A stretch of 64,000 nt of DNA. Source: Ignatzschineria rhizosphaerae. Its GTDB lineage: Bacteria; Pseudomonadota; Gammaproteobacteria; Cardiobacteriales; Wohlfahrtiimonadaceae. Of this stretch, positions 62,173 through 64,000 are shown in pieces. Every line of letters begins with the position of its first letter. The first letter of the stretch is position 1. A program made the translations under genes and the position numbers. Below the pieces are notes generated by a model. That model had not been told where the DNA came from. It did no database searches and saw nothing but the letters and a program-made list of their open reading frames with translations. The stretch covers positions 1,608,501-1,672,500 of the forward strand of contig NZ_CP093379.1 in the NCBI RefSeq assembly GCF_022655595.1, written 5' to 3'.

Positions 62173-63909
62173 CTAAGAATGACGGAGCAACATCAACTCA
62201 TCTTCCGTTAATGGCTCATTATTTTGTAGTTTTGCCAGCACTTTCTTTAAAGGAGATTCCCCTTTCGCAAGTTGCTGCATCAAATCTTTTAGCTCCCCTT
62301 CTTGGAGCTCTTCATCAATGATTAACTCTTGCATTGCAAGATTTCTAAGCCATTGCCCCCAGGGTTCTTCCTCAAAATGACGTATTAACTGCGCTGCCGT
62401 TGCAAGATTTTGGTAATCTTTAATAGCTGCAATCACCTCATAAAGCAAATTTTGCTGACGATCTTCGCTCTCTAATAAAAAATGAAGTCCCTGCAGATCC
62501 CTTGCTAAAGCTGGCTTACTTAATAATAAAATTAAAATGCGTTCAACCAGTGATTGACCACTACTAAAATTGACTTTCCGGCGAGAAGTCGTGCTACGCC
62601 CCTCTTTTACATAACGATTTAATAAACTTTCTGCTAAATTTGCACGACGACCAAGCTCTGCTCGCAGAAAATCACGTAGCGGAATATCTCGCATACTATT
62701 AATTTTCTCACCAGCAATTTCTAAAAACTGTGAACGCCCTTCAAAAGAATTCATATTCACGTCACTTTCAGCGGCTTCAAATAAGAATTGTGAAAGTGGT
62801 GCAGCATTTTTAACTAAATTTTGAAAAGCCTCTTTACCATGCGCCTGAACATAACTATCAGGATCTTCTCCCTCTGGGAGAAATAAGAATGAGACCTCTT
62901 TCCCTGCAGTTAATACAGAAAAAGACTCATCCATCGCTTTATGCGCCGCGCCTCTACCCGCCCTATCACCATCAAAACAGAAAACAATCCGTGAAGTATA
63001 ACGAAGTAGTAACTCAATTTGACGATGACCAATAGCCGTCCCTAATGTTGCAACGCTATTTCCAATCCCATAATGCGAGAGCATTACAACATCCATATAG
63101 CCTTCTACAACAATAATTTCATTGTAATCTCGGCAATATTTACGAAGCTCATAAAGACCATAAACTTCCTCGCCTTTTTTAAAGATTGGTGTTTCTGGGG
63201 AGTTTAAGTATTTAGGCTCACCTTGATCTAATATGCGCCCACCAAAGCCAATCGTATCACCTTTACGGTTACGAATTGGGAACATAATACGATCCCGAAA
63301 TCGATCATAACGCCGATGATTATCAGACTCACTCAGTAAACCTGCTTCTAATAGCTCATTTTCAGGAATATCATGTTTTGTCAGCTCCGTTAAGAGCCCG
63401 TTCCAGCCTTCTGGCGCAAAACCAATTCCAAACTTTTTAGCATCATCGCCGGTAATACCACGTTTTTGCAGATAATTAACCGCACGCTCTTTATCACTAG
63501 AAATACGCAATTGCTGACGATAAAAAGCCTCTGCCATACTCATCACTTCAAGCAGATTCTTTTGACGCTTAATAGCCGCTTCTGATTGCTTACTGCGACT
63601 TTCATAAGGAACTTCTAACCCTTCAATTTGCGCAAGTGCCTCAATAGCCTCTACAAACTCAAGCCGCTCATAGTTCATTAAAAAATCAAGCACACTACCG
63701 CTTGCATTACAGCCAAAACAGTAATAAAACTGCTTTGGCTCACTGACCGTAAAGGAAGGTGTTTTTTCATCATGAAAAGGACAACAAGCCTTATAGTTAC
63801 TTCCTGCTCTCTTTAGCGGAACACGTTGGTTAATAACACTGACAATATCCGCCCTTGCTATTAACATATCGATAAATTCGCGCGGAATAAACCCCTTACC
63901 TTTACTCAT
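62173..63909 (-). CDS. dnaG: DNA primase DnaG
   Basis: A 578-residue primase making RNA primers at the replication fork. N-terminal zinc finger (residues 40-64: CCPFHDEKTPSF, YYCFGCNASG); TOPRIM core with EIIVVEGYMDVVMLSHYGI (near 262), GTAIGHRQ and FCFDGDRAGRGAAHKA (near 308), then PEGEDPDSYV; and a C-terminal DnaB-interaction helical domain (from about 445). Length is normal. The ATG follows the YqeY-type gene by 19 bases, so it belongs to the yqeY-dnaG macromolecular-synthesis operon. Confidence 0.97.
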   Translation of the reverse strand: MSKGKGFIPREFIDMLIARADIVSVINQRVPLKRAGSNYKACCPFHDEKTPSFTVSEPKQFYYCFGCNASGSVLDFLMNYERLEFVEAIEALAQIEGLEVPYESRSKQSEAAIKRQKNLLEVMSMAEAFYRQQLRISSDKERAVNYLQKRGITGDDAKKFGIGFAPEGWNGLLTELTKHDIPENELLEAGLLSESDNHRRYDRFRDRIMFPIRNRKGDTIGFGGRILDQGEPKYLNSPETPIFKKGEEVYGLYELRKYCRDYNEIIVVEGYMDVVMLSHYGIGNSVATLGTAIGHRQIELLLRYTSRIVFCFDGDRAGRGAAHKAMDESFSVLTAGKEVSFLFLPEGEDPDSYVQAHGKEAFQNLVKNAAPLSQFLFEAAESDVNMNSFEGRSQFLEIAGEKINSMRDIPLRDFLRAELGRRANLAESLLNRYVKEGRSTTSRRKVNFSSGQSLVERILILLLSKPALARDLQGLHFLLESEDRQQNLLYEVIAAIKDYQNLATAAQLIRHFEEEPWGQWLRNLAMQELIIDEELQEGELKDLMQQLAKGESPLKKVLAKLQNNEPLTEDELMLLRHS

Positions 63910-63928
63910 TAATCAGTGCAACCCTCTA

Positions 63929-64000
63929 TTAACCTAAACGGCTCTTCACAATTGCGCTCACAGCTGACATATCAGCTTTACCTAAAAGCTCAGGGCGAAT
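63929..64000 (-). CDS. YqeY/GatB-domain protein, C-terminal end only
   Basis: The last 23 codons read IRPELLGKADMSAVSAIVKS then RLG and stop, matching the C-terminus of YqeY-family proteins (tRNA amidotransferase GatB-like tail domain), which commonly lie between rpsU and dnaG. The rest is outside the window. Confidence 0.75.
   Translation of the reverse strand: MRPELLGKADMSAVSAIVKSRLG

Overview
The window is AT-rich, densely coded bacterial chromosome. UbiT/UbiU/UbiV, TamA, RapZ, RecC, YigZ, RluF, GlnS, TilS and a yqeY-dnaG pair point to a gammaproteobacterium. The single-chain pyruvate carboxylase, low GC and gene mix would fit the Cardiobacteriales (Ignatzschineria/Wohlfahrtiimonas type). 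That placement is inference; no rRNA or other taxonomic marker is present.

Layout. 1-9.8 kb: a truncated MHS-type transporter divergent from a LysR regulator, a second LysR gene with a disrupted 5' end facing an hdeD-like gene, a phytase-like esterase, a small lipoprotein, a tetR/MFS divergent pair with a palindromic operator, and an intact IS481-type insertion sequence whose target duplication contains the stop codon of the MFS gene. 10-20.4 kb: pyruvate carboxylase; a catabolic-looking cluster (DUF3311-type protein, sodium:solute symporter, FadR-type GntR regulator, acetolactate-synthase-like TPP enzyme) with matching FadR-like operators in front of both transcription units; an Asp/Glu racemase; RluF. 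20.6-29.5 kb: two secreted proteins (one fimbrial-adhesin-like), an S66 peptidase, a membrane protein, a ynbABC-like phospholipid operon, a DUF2145 pair and an EEP-family nuclease. 30-43 kb: YigZ, the oxygen-independent ubiquinone genes ubiT/ubiUV with two symmetric FNR boxes, an aminotransferase, recC, rapZ, folD and an esterase. 43-50 kb: a BCCT transporter broken by a (CT)6 tract, a DUF819 transporter with a VanX-like dipeptidase, an amidohydrolase behind a leader-peptide attenuator, and NAD kinase. 50-64 kb: NhaD-type antiporter, aspartokinase, TamA, TilS, a MetQ-type lipoprotein, a ZnuA-like protein with about 34 His-Asp repeats, GlnS, two amino-acid ABC permeases, DnaG and the end of a YqeY-type gene.

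A dispersed intergenic repeat runs through the window. It has inverted ends, a short form of about 157 bp and a long form of about 208 bp, and around a dozen full, partial or decayed copies, mostly just downstream of genes. One half-copy supplies the last codons of tilS. I find no tRNA, rRNA, CRISPR array or prophage.

The most distinctive observations are the repeat family, the leader-peptide/terminator unit before the amidohydrolase, the slippage-prone frameshift that removes the C-terminal domain of the BCCT transporter, the symmetric FNR boxes at ubiT/ubiUV, the GntR operator pair, the hairpin between Shine-Dalgarno and start codon of tamA, and the hexanucleotide array in the zinc-binding protein.
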